Origin: Rhizodiscina lignyota | Lineage: Eukaryota > Ascomycota > Dothideomycetes > Aulographales > Rhizodiscinaceae | Assembly (NCBI GenBank): GCA_010015805.1 | Contig: ML978127.1 | Span: 558,001 to 622,000, forward strand | Reading direction: 5' to 3' | DNA length: 64,000 nt | Shown: positions 10,406-20,588 of the stretch, one piece after another | Numbering within the stretch: the stretch's first letter is position 1 | Layout: every line of letters starts with the position of its first letter | Position numbers and translations under genes: made by a program | Notes under the pieces: model-generated | Databases searched by the model: none | Told to the model about the DNA's origin: nothing | Seen by the model: the letters and a program-made list of their open reading frames with translations, nothing else

Positions 10406-12682
10406 CAGTAATCAGTCTTCTTAACTATCTTGTTTTGAAAGGGTCATATGGTTATATTTTTTTTTTGGGACTGTTTTGTGCGGCAATGAATAAGATGTTT
10501 GCTCGGCTCTCGGATCTTTATTTAAGCAAATATTTCTGAAACCCCCCAAAAAATTGTATTCATAAAGATTGCAGTATAGTTTTAGGGAAACGATGGCTGA
10601 CTACTCTTTTGTTAGCAAGTTGCAATTCAGGCGTGAAGACACCGAAGACTCTGGATCTTGGATAAGATGGCATTCACTCTGACCCCATTGAATCTTTATA
10701 TCTCATTGGAGTTCCTGAAACAGTCGTTCACGGCGCGAAGTCGATCAATGCTTTCGCTGAAACGCGGTATGCGGTGTGAAGAAGATTTAAAGTGGTGTTT
10801 AGCTAGAGTAAACTCGGCTAGACGTAAAAGAACCTCGCCCTTCGGTCCCGGTCTCAAAAATAGCTCGCTTACCACGAAGAAAGTGGGTGACAAAATAGTC
10901 GAGTCGAGGCTGTAATATATCGAACTGCGAGGATGTATATCCTCGTTAGTTAATATAGGTTATATATACTAAAGCTGTACGATTTTTATAAATATACTCC
11001 AGAATTTATATAATCGATGTTTTAGAGATGTTCTCGCATATGCTGAAGAACAATACTTATTATTACTACAGCCGTTTTACGTTAGTCGGGCTCAACTATT
11101 TTGTCACCCGCGTGCATTAGGATAAGATCTATTCGCTCAAGAGCATGATGACCGTTCTTGTTGCAGACAAACTCTTCATTAATGTAATTATGTCAAGATT
11201 CGTGAAGTACAATGCAAAGTCTCGAGTATTACTTGAAGAAACTTGGGGCATTGCCGAATTCCGAAGCTGGATACCATTCGGCTGACTGACATCATGTCAG
11301 GAGTAACTTGGGAATAAAGATGAAGCCTTTGCATGGCCGTAATTCCGGCCTCATGCTCATGGAAGAATTGCCGTATAGTTTTAGTCAGCTTATGTTACTA
11401 TCGGGCATGTTTACCTCTACTTTCCAACAATTTCCAGAGAGGGACAGAGTTGTACTGGAACACAACAGGATCGTGTGAGAAACCTGCGAAATCAATACAC
11501 CTGCGTCGACTCAATCTTAGAATCCCAGTAGATGCAGAGTACTCGTCATCTTCACCGACGATATTTGAGCCCTGACAGTTTTCTGGATCCCCGCGTACCG
11601 TTCGAAAAGTCCGGGGACGTCCACATCCATGTCTGGGGACAGTTGCATAGAATTCTCCGGCCACGTTCTAAGGCGCTTCTAGATCCGTCTCGCTCCATGT
11701 CTCTTCTCGAACTTCTCTCGAACTTCTCTCCGCGTACAGTTTGCAACTACTCGGGAGTGACCGGTGACGTCGAAGACATCGAGGGCTTGTGTGACTGGAT
11801 CGGAGCCATATCTGGCTTTAGAGCCGACCTTATACCTCAATATGATCCGGCATAAGAGACCCGGGCTCGAATACAGAGTAATTGGACCTAACAAGTGACC
11901 GGGGGAGTTCCCGTCGGACCCAAGCAGAGTCTTTCGGACGCTGCGCTGTTCTCGAGATCTCCCCGACACCTTCCTTGTCTTTGTGGACTCATGTGGAGAG
12001 CCTTAGGAGGATTCGTTCAGCTCCGATGCGCCTAAGGCTGACAAGAGCAGAAGCCAAGCTGATTCGAAGAGGTTGCCTTTGCACTACGTGCAACGACAGC
12101 TTGGCTGACGCCTGGACAGCCCGTGGCCTCAGAAGGGCGCTTCATAGTCACGTGCGGTGCATCCTCGCTTAGGAAGGTCGCAACATTCGACTTGCTCTTT
12201 TCCGTTGGCGGCGTGGGAGCACAGTGGGAGCACAGTGGGAGTGGGCAGCACCACGCATTTTCGCAGAGTCGAGGCACATGGGGGCAGCGAGAGTCAGCGA
12301 GCCTGCAGCTGCATGGAAGCTGCAGGCCGCGCAGCCTCGCCTTCTGTGCTTGCCGCGATTTGGAAGGCAGGCCTGGAGCTGTGCGCCCCACGGAAGGTGC
12401 TCAGCTCCCGAACCTTGCAAATCAGCCCGTACGCTCGGCCGGCAGCGTCATCCTGGTTGTGCAACCTCGAGATTACAACTTATTTTATTATGAAGGCCCG
12501 TGTCTCTGTTTTTCGGCCTTGCTGTCCTCTTCGCCTTGTCAGACCGATGGACATTGCTACCTGTTCTTGGGCGTCAATGTCTTGACATCGTTCTGCATTG
12601 CGCTGGCGCAGGCAATTGATCTCGTAGGCTTCATTACTTTTCTTCTGCCTTGCAGTTGGCCCAAGGCTTCGCTCTGGCAGCC
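10406..12682. other. Long intergenic region containing MITE copy 3
   Basis: No supported gene. The MITE lies at 10880-11114. Small direct repeats occur: an 11-mer doublet CTCGAACTTCT at about 11705-11728, and GGGAGCACAGT repeated at about 12210-12236. Overlapping open frames in all phases at 12120-12590 reflect local high GC, not one coding frame. Confidence 0.5.
10880..11114 (+). mobile_element. MITE copy 3, full length
   Basis: Begins AAAGTGGGTGACAAAATAG and ends CTATTTTGTCACCCGCGTG, so the terminal inverted repeat is about 19-20 bp. Length is 235 bp. The interior, GGATGTATATCCTCG...GTTAATATAGG..., is shared with copies 2 and 5. No coding capacity and no clear target duplication. Confidence 0.88.
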
Positions 12683-14605
12683 ATGGAAGGGCCGAACATT
12701 GCAGCGGCAGTGTCCGCCATTATCATTGCCTACCAAACCTCGAGGGATTTGATGCAGTCGATCCGATTGCTGGAGAACTACTGGAGAAAACACACGGATA
12801 TCTCAATCAAAGAGAAGTTGCTTTCAGACGCTTTGGAAGCTGGAGAGAATCAAGTTGCGAATAGCTATGCGACCATATACGGCGAGCTGGGAGAGCAGTA
12901 CCGAACTGCCGATCGAGAGTCCCAGAGCAAGCTCTTCCGCATTGCGCAGCTGATCAAGATAAAGATCACCAACAACCTGCAGAACGCAATCAAGTACGAC
13001 AATGCACAGCTGAACTATGAGAAGGTCACACAGGACGCTATACTCTTCCGACGCGCGGCTCTTGGTGTATTGAAAGAGTTACGCTCTCTTTTCATACCTG
13101 AGCAGCTGGTCTATGAGCCGACGGTGCCTCCAATGGTCGAGAAAGCTCAAGAGCTCCCAGTCAATGTGCGGACCATCGCCGAATATGAACAATTCGCGGA
13201 CGTAGAATATGCTAAGAACTCTGTATGCTCCATGGACACCCCGGAGCCAATCGGAGCAATATCTATCGAACCGGACCCGGCGCCCAGTCTCCAATTCTCA
13301 AACCCTGTGGACTTCAGCGAGCGTTCCCATCCGGGGAGAGCACGATTATCCAGACTCTTTTCGAAGAAGAGGTCTTCAGTGCAGGTGTCTTTCCCAACAG
13401 CTCCGGCGAGCCTGACGCTATTGAAGCATTTCGACGAGCACGAATCTGAATTGCACGCCGACCCACAAGCTAAGCGGAAGAGCAAGTCACCAGACAAAGC
13501 CTGGTACAGCTCTGATGAGGTTCCTGTCATGCTGGGCCTACACGGAGCACGTGAATATCGTGAGAGCACTACGCTCGGAGCGTGGGACAAGTGGAGAACA
13601 CAACGGCCTGCAACGAGTCAAGATCACAGGCCGGAAGGCACGCCTGTGGACGAGCCGGTTAGATTGGATCAGCCAACTCCTCTAAGACGACAGCCTTCTG
13701 GATCCATTTCAGACAGCTCCAGTAGCGCCGCGAGAAGCGACAGTAATGGTGCCTCTACTCCTCTGACGTCGCCGAGCTCCGAGTCCGGTAGTACGAATTG
13801 GAACTATTCGCCAAAATCTCCTTTGGGTGATGAAAGCCCAATATCTGACGAAGCGCCAGCAATACCAATGAAGTCGCCACTGCGTTCAATGACATATCAT
13901 CAGCGTAATCTCACCATAAGCACTCTGGACTCGTCGTTTCTGACACAACCAACCTCAACACCTCCGACCTCCGCTCCATCAGTTACTTCGGCGCCTTCGA
14001 TCGCAACAGTCTCTTCTAACTCTACTTCTCTCTCCCCATCTCTTCTCGGGCGTCCCACGAAGAAGAAAAATTACTGGGGCTTCTGTAAAGGCGCCTGGGC
14101 GGCACGTGAAGCCGTCGCATCGGGTTTTAAGATCCAAACCAGGGCTAATGGCGTCTATAACACCGTCTCCGCTTGGCATTGCAGGCAATGTTCTTTCCAG
14201 TCAGACCAATTGACGAAAGACACACTCAAAAAGTCCACAAAGGACAAAGAAACCATGCTTGACGGCAAGGTTTACTGTGCCGCAGGTGTCTTGTACCGGT
14301 GGGCCTTCCTCGCAAAGAGCCACGTGAAGTGCAAGAGCGCGCTGGCGAATGGGGAGTATAGCTACGGATGCCTGTTTTGCTGTGTAGCGGGAAGAGACAC
14401 GAGTGTCTACGGCGGTGTGGACACGCTTATGGGCCACATTGTCAGTGAGCATGCGGAGGACATGGCTCGCCCTGATGTGCTGCAACGAACAAATTGTGTG
14501 TTTGGGAGGGTGGCGCACACTCACGAGGACTTTGATATCTGTGTGCCTGCGGGACCTCCGGGAAGCAGCGGACGGCAGTTTTTGCCTTTCAAAGACCAGT
14601 CGTAA
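12683..14605 (+). CDS. Conserved fungal protein with Cys/His-rich C-terminal domain
   Basis: Single exon, 640 residues from the ATG at 12683. Three parts are visible. Residues 1-150 form an alpha-helical domain (NIAAAVSAIIIAYQTSRDLM...) like the N-terminal helical bundles of many uncharacterised fungal proteins. Residues 150-470 are Ser/Pro-rich and disordered. Residues 470-640 form a Cys/His-rich module starting KKKNYWGFCKGAW, then WHCRQCSF, FLAKSHVKC and YGCLFCC. The cysteine and histidine spacing suggests zinc binding. I recall this C-terminal module from many Pezizomycotina hypothetical proteins, but it has no assigned function. An acceptor-like TTGCAG just upstream suggests a 5' UTR intron. 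Confidence 0.8.
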   Translation: MEGPNIAAAVSAIIIAYQTSRDLMQSIRLLENYWRKHTDISIKEKLLSDALEAGENQVANSYATIYGELGEQYRTADRESQSKLFRIAQLIKIKITNNLQNAIKYDNAQLNYEKVTQDAILFRRAALGVLKELRSLFIPEQLVYEPTVPPMVEKAQELPVNVRTIAEYEQFADVEYAKNSVCSMDTPEPIGAISIEPDPAPSLQFSNPVDFSERSHPGRARLSRLFSKKRSSVQVSFPTAPASLTLLKHFDEHESELHADPQAKRKSKSPDKAWYSSDEVPVMLGLHGAREYRESTTLGAWDKWRTQRPATSQDHRPEGTPVDEPVRLDQPTPLRRQPSGSISDSSSSAARSDSNGASTPLTSPSSESGSTNWNYSPKSPLGDESPISDEAPAIPMKSPLRSMTYHQRNLTISTLDSSFLTQPTSTPPTSAPSVTSAPSIATVSSNSTSLSPSLLGRPTKKKNYWGFCKGAWAAREAVASGFKIQTRANGVYNTVSAWHCRQCSFQSDQLTKDTLKKSTKDKETMLDGKVYCAAGVLYRWAFLAKSHVKCKSALANGEYSYGCLFCCVAGRDTSVYGGVDTLMGHIVSEHAEDMARPDVLQRTNCVFGRVAHTHEDFDICVPAGPPGSSGRQFLPFKDQS

Positions 14606-14847
14606 GATTGATGCATCGTTTATTTCTGCTATGGCGTTCGACTGCTATCTGCTATGCACCTTAGCTATATACCCTTCGTTACATCCGCTCTTGAAGCGTG
14701 AGATGATTCTATCCCTTATGTATTATTTACCAATGTCAGGAACAGAATGACATGTCGAATTATCGATATACTACAAACTCCATACAGAACCATTGAAGCA
14801 GTTTTGGTATCCATCTCTCACCCAGTCTCCTCGCAACACCTTCCCTT

Positions 14848-15663
14848 CTACAGAGCCGCCATTTCCGGTGGGACCCGCACATCCATGTTCAAAAACTTAT
14901 TTGATTCGTTCGTCCAGCTATCCTCCGCTGCACCAATGCCCACCAACTTCGCCGCGCCCGCTTGCGGAGCGCCTGTGACACTGCAGCTCAATTCGTGCAC
15001 ATTATCGCCACGAATCACATGCTGTCCGCCTCTAACCTCCGCCATTTTCGTCCCATCCGGTGCCTGGATCTCATAAATCGCAGTGCCGAGGTCGATCTCA
15101 AGCGGAGACGGGTTGAACACTTGCAGCAGGATCTTGCACTCGTCTTTGCTTCCCTCAACTTTCACGATGCGAGCCTTGGGGCCATTCATACCGGGCAGCA
15201 GGATGGACTTTCTGTACGTGATGTTTGCATTCATCCCGAGCGCTTTGATTTTGCCTTTCCCGTTGTCAAGCATAAGCGTGAGCTGCTCGTCTTGCGTGAT
15301 GCTCCTGACGAAGGCAAGAAAGGCGTCGAAATCGGTGATGGCGATTTTCTGCGGGACGACGTGCACGTCGGCGCGTTTGGTGGATGTCTTAACTTCCGGG
15401 AGATCGAGCTTGCCGAAGGAGCCGCCGGGCCCGACGAGATCAACGGTCATGGGTGTCATTGTCGCCCCGACGGGCCCCGTCCCGATGACACGAGATTGAA
15501 TTTCCATGACGAAGTTTCTGGAAGGGCAGAAAGGGTCAGTGGCCGCATTGCACTTTGCAGGTCCGGCAGGTTGTGTAACTAACTTCTGTGAAGGTTCGGT
15601 AATCTTGATGTGTGGAACCTCCAGTTTGGATTTGTTCAGTATTGCTTGCACTATAGCCTCCAT
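14848..15663 (-). CDS. LEA-2/DUF3712-like protein
   Basis: Exons 15663-15584 and 15517-14848 (minus strand; 66-nt intron GTTAGT...TTCCAG with CTGAC branch) give 249 residues. The intron is a multiple of three without a stop, so unspliced reading is also open. The beta-rich sequence follows the pattern of fungal DUF3712 proteins: AIVQAILNKSKLEVPHIKI, then GPVGATMTPMTVDLVGP, then a repeat-like half with GMNGPKARIVKVEGS. Related proteins often carry an N-terminal membrane anchor on an upstream exon. None was found here, so the start at 15663 may be internal. Confidence 0.7.
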   Translation of the reverse strand: MEAIVQAILNKSKLEVPHIKITEPSQKLVTQPAGPAKCNAATDPFCPSRNFVMEIQSRVIGTGPVGATMTPMTVDLVGPGGSFGKLDLPEVKTSTKRADVHVVPQKIAITDFDAFLAFVRSITQDEQLTLMLDNGKGKIKALGMNANITYRKSILLPGMNGPKARIVKVEGSKDECKILLQVFNPSPLEIDLGTAIYEIQAPDGTKMAEVRGGQHVIRGDNVHELSCSVTGAPQAGAAKLVGIGAAEDSWTNESNKFLNMDVRVPPEMAAL

Positions 15664-16489
15664 CGCTGTTGCTGTGGCCACGCAGTTGAGATTGTGGTTG
15701 AGGTCGTCTAATAATAAAACGTAACTATCACGTAGGAAAATAGGAGTAGACAAACGGTAGGAAGGGAGAGATAGATCATAAAGGGAATCCGAGGCATATT
15801 GTAGGAGAGTATATATCCTGATTTCACATGAACCGCACTTGCCTTGGTCATTATTTGGGTCTCGGTTGTTTCATACGTATGCTCTTACCCCAGCAAGTGG
15901 GTGACAGAAAGTTGAGTCGTAGCTGCAATATATTGAATCGCGAGAATACATATCCTGATAAGTCAATACAGATTATTCCCACTGAAGCTGCGTGTTTGGG
16001 GCAAATGCTGTCCGGTGTATATTTAACTTAGCTTGCAGAGGTGCTTTCGTTCGTGCTGAGGAACAAAACTCGTTATTACGACAGCGGTTCGGTCAATCGG
16101 GCTCAACTATTCTGTCACCACCGTGCCCAGCAACTTCAGTCGCTCTTTCATATGACATGTCAGGGTGGACTCTTTACTATCCAAATTCGGCGAAACGCAC
16201 GTGTCTGGTGCTCTGAAACTTCCTCGGTAGGCTCAACATCCTTGACAGGGGGCCTGGATCGATCGTTCTGAAGGATCTTATCCAGGATCACATCGAAACT
16301 ATTGCCGAGCTAAGCGTAGGAGTGGCACACTTAGCGAGGTGTCAACTTTGAATCACACGCTCCTTTGCGCGGGACCGACCGAGAGACAAGACTCGATGCC
16401 TCATGATCTCAGGAGATATGCTAAGAACTCTTGTGCGAATATTGCTATTTCTCGTAACCTTTCATTATCGGGGGAGCTGTGCCCATTCA
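15664..16489. other. Intergenic region containing MITE copy 4
   Basis: Apart from the MITE at 15894-16125 nothing coding is seen. Confidence 0.5.
15894..16125 (+). mobile_element. MITE copy 4, full length
   Basis: Starts CAAGTGGGTGACAGAAAG and ends CTATTCTGTCACCACCGTG, about 232 bp. The 8-mer CCCAGCAA occurs at 15889-15896 and immediately after the element at 16126-16133. This would fit an 8-bp target duplication of hAT type, though it overlaps the first bases of the left repeat. Confidence 0.85.
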
Positions 16490-18213
16490 TTAAGAGAAAA
16501 GCACACCAACCATAGCTTCTACGGCACCAAAGACTCCTTTGGACTGTATAAGTCGGGCAAACGTCGTCGGCACCTTGTTTAACGAGGCCCGACCATCGAC
16601 GTTATGATCTGCTAAATGTTAGCCAAACGCCTTACTCCGAGCGGAGGACGCTACTCACAAAGTGGTGCAAAAGCCGCAGAAGCAGAAACTTCAGACTCAG
16701 CCTCCCCTGTCCAATCAAATTTTATATTCCAACTAATTCGCAGAGCAATCTCATCGTGGCGAATTAAGATACTGTTCCGTCCTAGTTGAGGAAGGATCTC
16801 ACTTCTCAAATGTTTGCTTTGGTTTGGACCGCTGCTGTCGTTCTCTTTGTCCAAATCCTCTGGGGGTTTCATCAGCTGCGTAAACGTATTTTCACATCGT
16901 GCCCAACATTGCGCGCGACGCATTGCAATGTCCCAATAGCTTCCGAGGCTGTAGAACAAAGCTCCAACATCAAGAGCCTGGCTACAGTCGTCTGCCCATT
17001 TCTGTAGCTCCGGCCGCGCCCATTGAGATATACGTCGAACATTGAGGTGTCTAACTTCGGGTCTCTTCGAGTCTGAGACAGCTGTAGTTATTTCCATATC
17101 GATGTCCGCGCTGAACAAAGCTCCTGGTCCCTGGACGTGCCAATGATGTATTTGGCTCTCTGCTCTATTCTGATTATCGCCAGGCAGTGGTCTTGGGATA
17201 TTCATTGTCGCCGAAAACGTAAGAGGCGTAAACAACTGCAAGCATGGAAGCGGATCCTTCAATTCCAAAGGCTTGTGGGATGCAACCGGCGAATCGTCAT
17301 CCTCATTGACTGTCTGATACGTCGGAGTCGGTATCGCGAAGGGAAGAAACGAGTTCAGGAGATCTGAAACCGCGGGTTTGGATACGTTTCTGCCCTTTTC
17401 CGAATTGGGCTGTTCATCGTTCAGGAGTTGGCTGAAACTCGTTAGTATGATAAAGCACCAAGATTCTCCAAAGTCTTACATTAGCTCAAGAGTAGTGGGA
17501 TCATCTGGTTCTGACTGTGACTTTTTCCGAATACGTTCTTGGATGCGTTCATACTGGTTGCATTGTTCGCGGAGGAGCTTCAACTCCTGCTGCAGCTTTC
17601 GTTTCTCCTCAATTTTCGTTGGGTCAAGTTGCGCCTGTGAGGCAAGTGGTGTTGGTTCCATGTAAGCAGCCGAAAGCTCGGGCTGCTCAACATGATTTCC
17701 ATGGTCCGGAAGCACGGGCTGCTGAAATTCTGTACTATCCAGATTGAGGTCATCGAAGAGCGAGTTTCGACTTTGCGGACGTGCTATCGGAGATGATTCT
17801 CGTCGCGCTTGTTCGGGCTCAGCTGTATCACTGACCGCGCTTTCTCTTCCACGCTCTGCTAATGGTTGACAACTTTGCAATTGAGACTTTCGGCGTGATG
17901 GAGGTCTCCGAGGTGACTGTGAGAGGTTCGGACTCTTCAAAAGGTTCGGGTTGAATCTTGCTAGACTAGCTTTGGTGGGCGACAGGAACGAGGCGCGTCT
18001 TGGTGCCTTGCGTGGTTCGCTATTGTCTGGCTCAGGAGATAGTCTCCGTCTTTTGGGTGAGGGTTCGTCCATGCGATGTACAGACTTTATGTTCAACTGT
18101 TCTCTCGGTCGAGAAGTTTTGTTTGGAGGTGGAGGGAGGAAACAGACGCGTCTCGATGCACGCGACTTAGAAAGCGACAGGGGTTGCTCGGCGCACTCGG
18201 CAGTTGCCGCCAT
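16490..18213 (-). CDS. Nuclear coiled-coil protein, conserved but unnamed
   Basis: Three exons on the minus strand, 18213-17480, 17431-16659 and 16608-16490, join to 541 residues; introns are 48 and 50 nt with ACTAAC and GCTAAC branch sites. The N-terminal 190 residues are disordered and basic, with PSPKRRRLSP (51-60, nuclear signal-like) and RASFLSPTKASLARFNPNLL (about 73-92). A coiled coil follows at about 198-232 (KIEEKRKLQQELKLLREQ). The C-terminal domain includes LRISWNIKFDWTGEAESEVSA and ends in LIQSKGVFGAVEAMVGVLF. This architecture suggests a chromatin or kinetochore-associated protein, but I cannot name the family. Confidence 0.75.
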
Positions 18214-18284
18214 GACGTTGGTGAGACGACCAATTCTTATTTAAATACCCGAGAATCGTCATTTCACAGCGCCTCATAGAGGCA
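18214..18284. promoter_or_regulatory. 71-bp divergent start region
   Basis: The start codons of the coiled-coil gene (minus) and the OXLD1-like gene (plus) are only 71 bases apart. Both 5' UTRs and core promoters must overlap here or extend into each other's coding sequence. Confidence 0.6.
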
Positions 18285-19116
18285 ATGAGTGCAGTAATTT
18301 CACAGGTGCCCCGGCGCTCGGTACAATGTCTCAAGGCAGCTCGAATATCTCGGCAGCGGGTTGTGGTCCAATTGAATGGTGGCGCACGAGTGCACAAGCG
18401 GTTCCGCTCTCGCGATAGCATCACTAATTCGGACGATCAAGCCATGCCACTTTCTGGATATTATGCTGGTTAGTATATAGCAGTTAATCGTACGATCCTC
18501 CTAGGTCCTGCAGAAGCTAATGCGGTGCTTAGAACTCCTATCACAGCCCCTAAGGAAGACGACACAAGCAACCCGCACGCCACCGTCCCCTCCTCCTGCT
18601 GAATCCCTGCCTAAAACGGATAGAGAAGAAGTCCTCTCAAAGGCTCGTGTAATATTTGGTTCACGTCTCGCCGGGCCTGCTGAACGCGCGGAAGAACTTC
18701 ACAAAGCTTCCGTCGAAATCGCGGGCGTCCTCGTCCCACCGAAACCTTCAGAGCCGGACAACTGTTGCATGTCCGGCTGCGTGAACTGCGTGTGGGATCG
18801 ATTTAGAGACGAACTGGAAGAATGGGCGAGTAAGAGCGCAGAGGCGAGGTCGCGGTTACAGGCACAGAGACAGTCTGGACAAGCAACGGGCATGATGTCT
18901 AACGAGCCAGGGATGCCGACACACGTAGCAACAAGTATGGACGATGACGGCGGAGGCAGCGAGACGAACTGGGATAGTGGGCTAGAGCTAAGCGGAAAGC
19001 CCGGCGATATCTTCGAAGGGATACCGGTAGGAATAAGAGAATTTATGAGGACGGAGAAGATGCTCAAGCAGAAACACATACAAGAACGAGAAACGGCGAC
19101 GGCTGCTGCGTCATGA
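18285..19116 (+). CDS. Oxidoreductase-like domain protein (OXLD1 type), mitochondrial
   Basis: Exons 18285-18468 and 18533-19116 (64-nt intron GTTAGT...GCTAATG...CTTAG) join as GYYA|ELLSQPL, giving 255 residues. An earlier acceptor at 18504 leads to a stop after 30 codons. The N-terminus is arginine-rich without acids, as in mitochondrial presequences. The diagnostic motif is PDNCCMSGCVNCVWD at about 136-150, the cysteine-rich core of the oxidoreductase-like domain. The domain is found in small mitochondrial proteins whose activity is undefined. PKTDREEVLSKARVIFGSRL just before it is also family-like. Confidence 0.88.
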
Positions 19117-19337
19117 ATGATGACACATTTAAGATATCCAGATGCTTGCGCATCATGTACTGAACCCTGGACATAGTTGTACATAGCTTAGGTCAATTTC
19201 GAGACCATCAGTATTCGCAGCATACGCCTCAGATGCAGATGAGCCTCGATTTCCTGCTTTGCCATATGGACGCTATATCCTACATTCCCTTGCTATGCTC
19301 CCCCTTATTCCGTCCATAACGCCATAATGATTTGCGC

Positions 19338-19746
19338 TTAATCCACGTCGACCCCCTTCTTCCTCAGATCTGCCTTAGCTTCCTGAATCTCCCCCATTAA
19401 TTCCTTATACGCTTCTGGGACGTCATTGAACGTGAAGACACCAAATCCGAGCTTAAACAGGAGATAAGCGCCGAAGGAGACAAGTGCCCAGAAAGGTAAC
19501 TGCAAGAGGCGGAAGCCATTAGCTGTGAACTGGGAGGTGTGGCAAGTCCATGAGAGTACATACAACGGGTATAATCTCATCTTGGACCTTCGGAGGCAGT
19601 GGTGCGAGGCCGAGAAAGCAGACAAGGTAGAGCTGTGAAAAGTATTAGATCGCTAGCCAGAGCAGTACTTGATAGGTGTCACCCAGCAGAGCCCTTACAG
19701 AGGAGACGAGGAGGAAGAGAGAGACTGTTTGCTGCGCACGCGTCAT
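19338..19746 (-). CDS. DPM3: Dolichol-phosphate mannosyltransferase subunit 3
   Basis: Three small exons on the minus strand, 19746-19699, 19632-19564 and 19499-19338 (introns 66 and 64 nt), encode 92 residues. The protein has two membrane helices, about 8-27 and 39-61, and a cytosolic tail FNDVPEAYKELMGEI...KADLRKKGV, which is characteristic of DPM3. DPM3 tethers the catalytic DPM1 subunit to the ER membrane for synthesis of dolichol-phosphate-mannose, the donor for N-glycans, O-mannosylation and GPI anchors. Length matches the family. The gene converges with the OXLD1-like gene. Confidence 0.92.
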
Positions 19747-20588
19747 CTTGAAGGGTGCTCAAGTGACGTCCAAACTGAAGACTTGAAAGACGAGGTACGC
19801 AGTGCAGCACTCGAACTGAGACGTGGTCGGCTCTCAACTTGTCCTGCTTTCAGCGCGTCTCCCAAAAACTCCATCTTGCCAGACTGCACGGGCCAACAAG
19901 GGGCTAACGCTCTCAGCTTTCGGTGATTCGGCTAAGACCCGGATTATCTGCGGCAGCATAGGAGATGGGATAAGGACTTCCACTGTAAACTGTTTGCTCT
20001 GATCATCACGGCCCTTTTCCTATCAGTCGAGAGGCAGTCGAGTATGCTTCCCTTCGCGACCAACTACAACTCGACTCACCTTGCCTGGAAAGCGTGTCAG
20101 AACAAAACAGCGTGTCGAACTTCATCAACTGGCCACCATGTAGGAGAAGAGGCTTCCATCGACATTGAACGACAACTGCAGCATCACGCCAGAGAGCCAG
20201 TCTTAACTGTCCAGATCTTAAGTGTTGGACTTTATCAATCAGTCGCAGAACTCTCGGAGACTCATCTCGAGACAGTGAACGAGCACTCCACAACGATCCC
20301 AAAACCCCCGGGGATGAAAACACTGAAATTAAATTACATATACGTGTACACATAATATACATCTATGAACACTTATTCCGCCGCAGTTTTCTTCACAGCT
20401 TCAATGGTATCTTACACTACATGTTTCCCAAGAGCCATCATTTGATCTGTCTGGAGGTCTAGCTGATTCCATAAGGGTTTCTCATCAATATTTAGTATCA
20501 TGATTATCCACCAACGCCCTTCATTAAACTTCATTCACATTTTGAACGCCCAATGAATCAATTCATCCCGGTGCTTGTCTTCTCCGAC
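19747..20588. other. Intergenic region
   Basis: No supported gene. It separates DPM3 from the 3' end of the GlcNAc cluster. Confidence 0.5.

Noticed and set aside
12120-12590. Several overlapping frames of 80-209 codons upstream of the Cys/His-rich protein
   Set aside because: Open in many phases at once because of GC-rich, stop-poor sequence; no family similarity; likely 5' UTR or intergenic.
18505-18600. Apparent frameshift in the OXLD1-like gene (acceptor at 18504 gives a plausible 30-codon frame that then stops)
   Set aside because: The later acceptor CTTAG at 18532 restores an uninterrupted frame (GYYAELLSQPL...), so no frameshift is needed.
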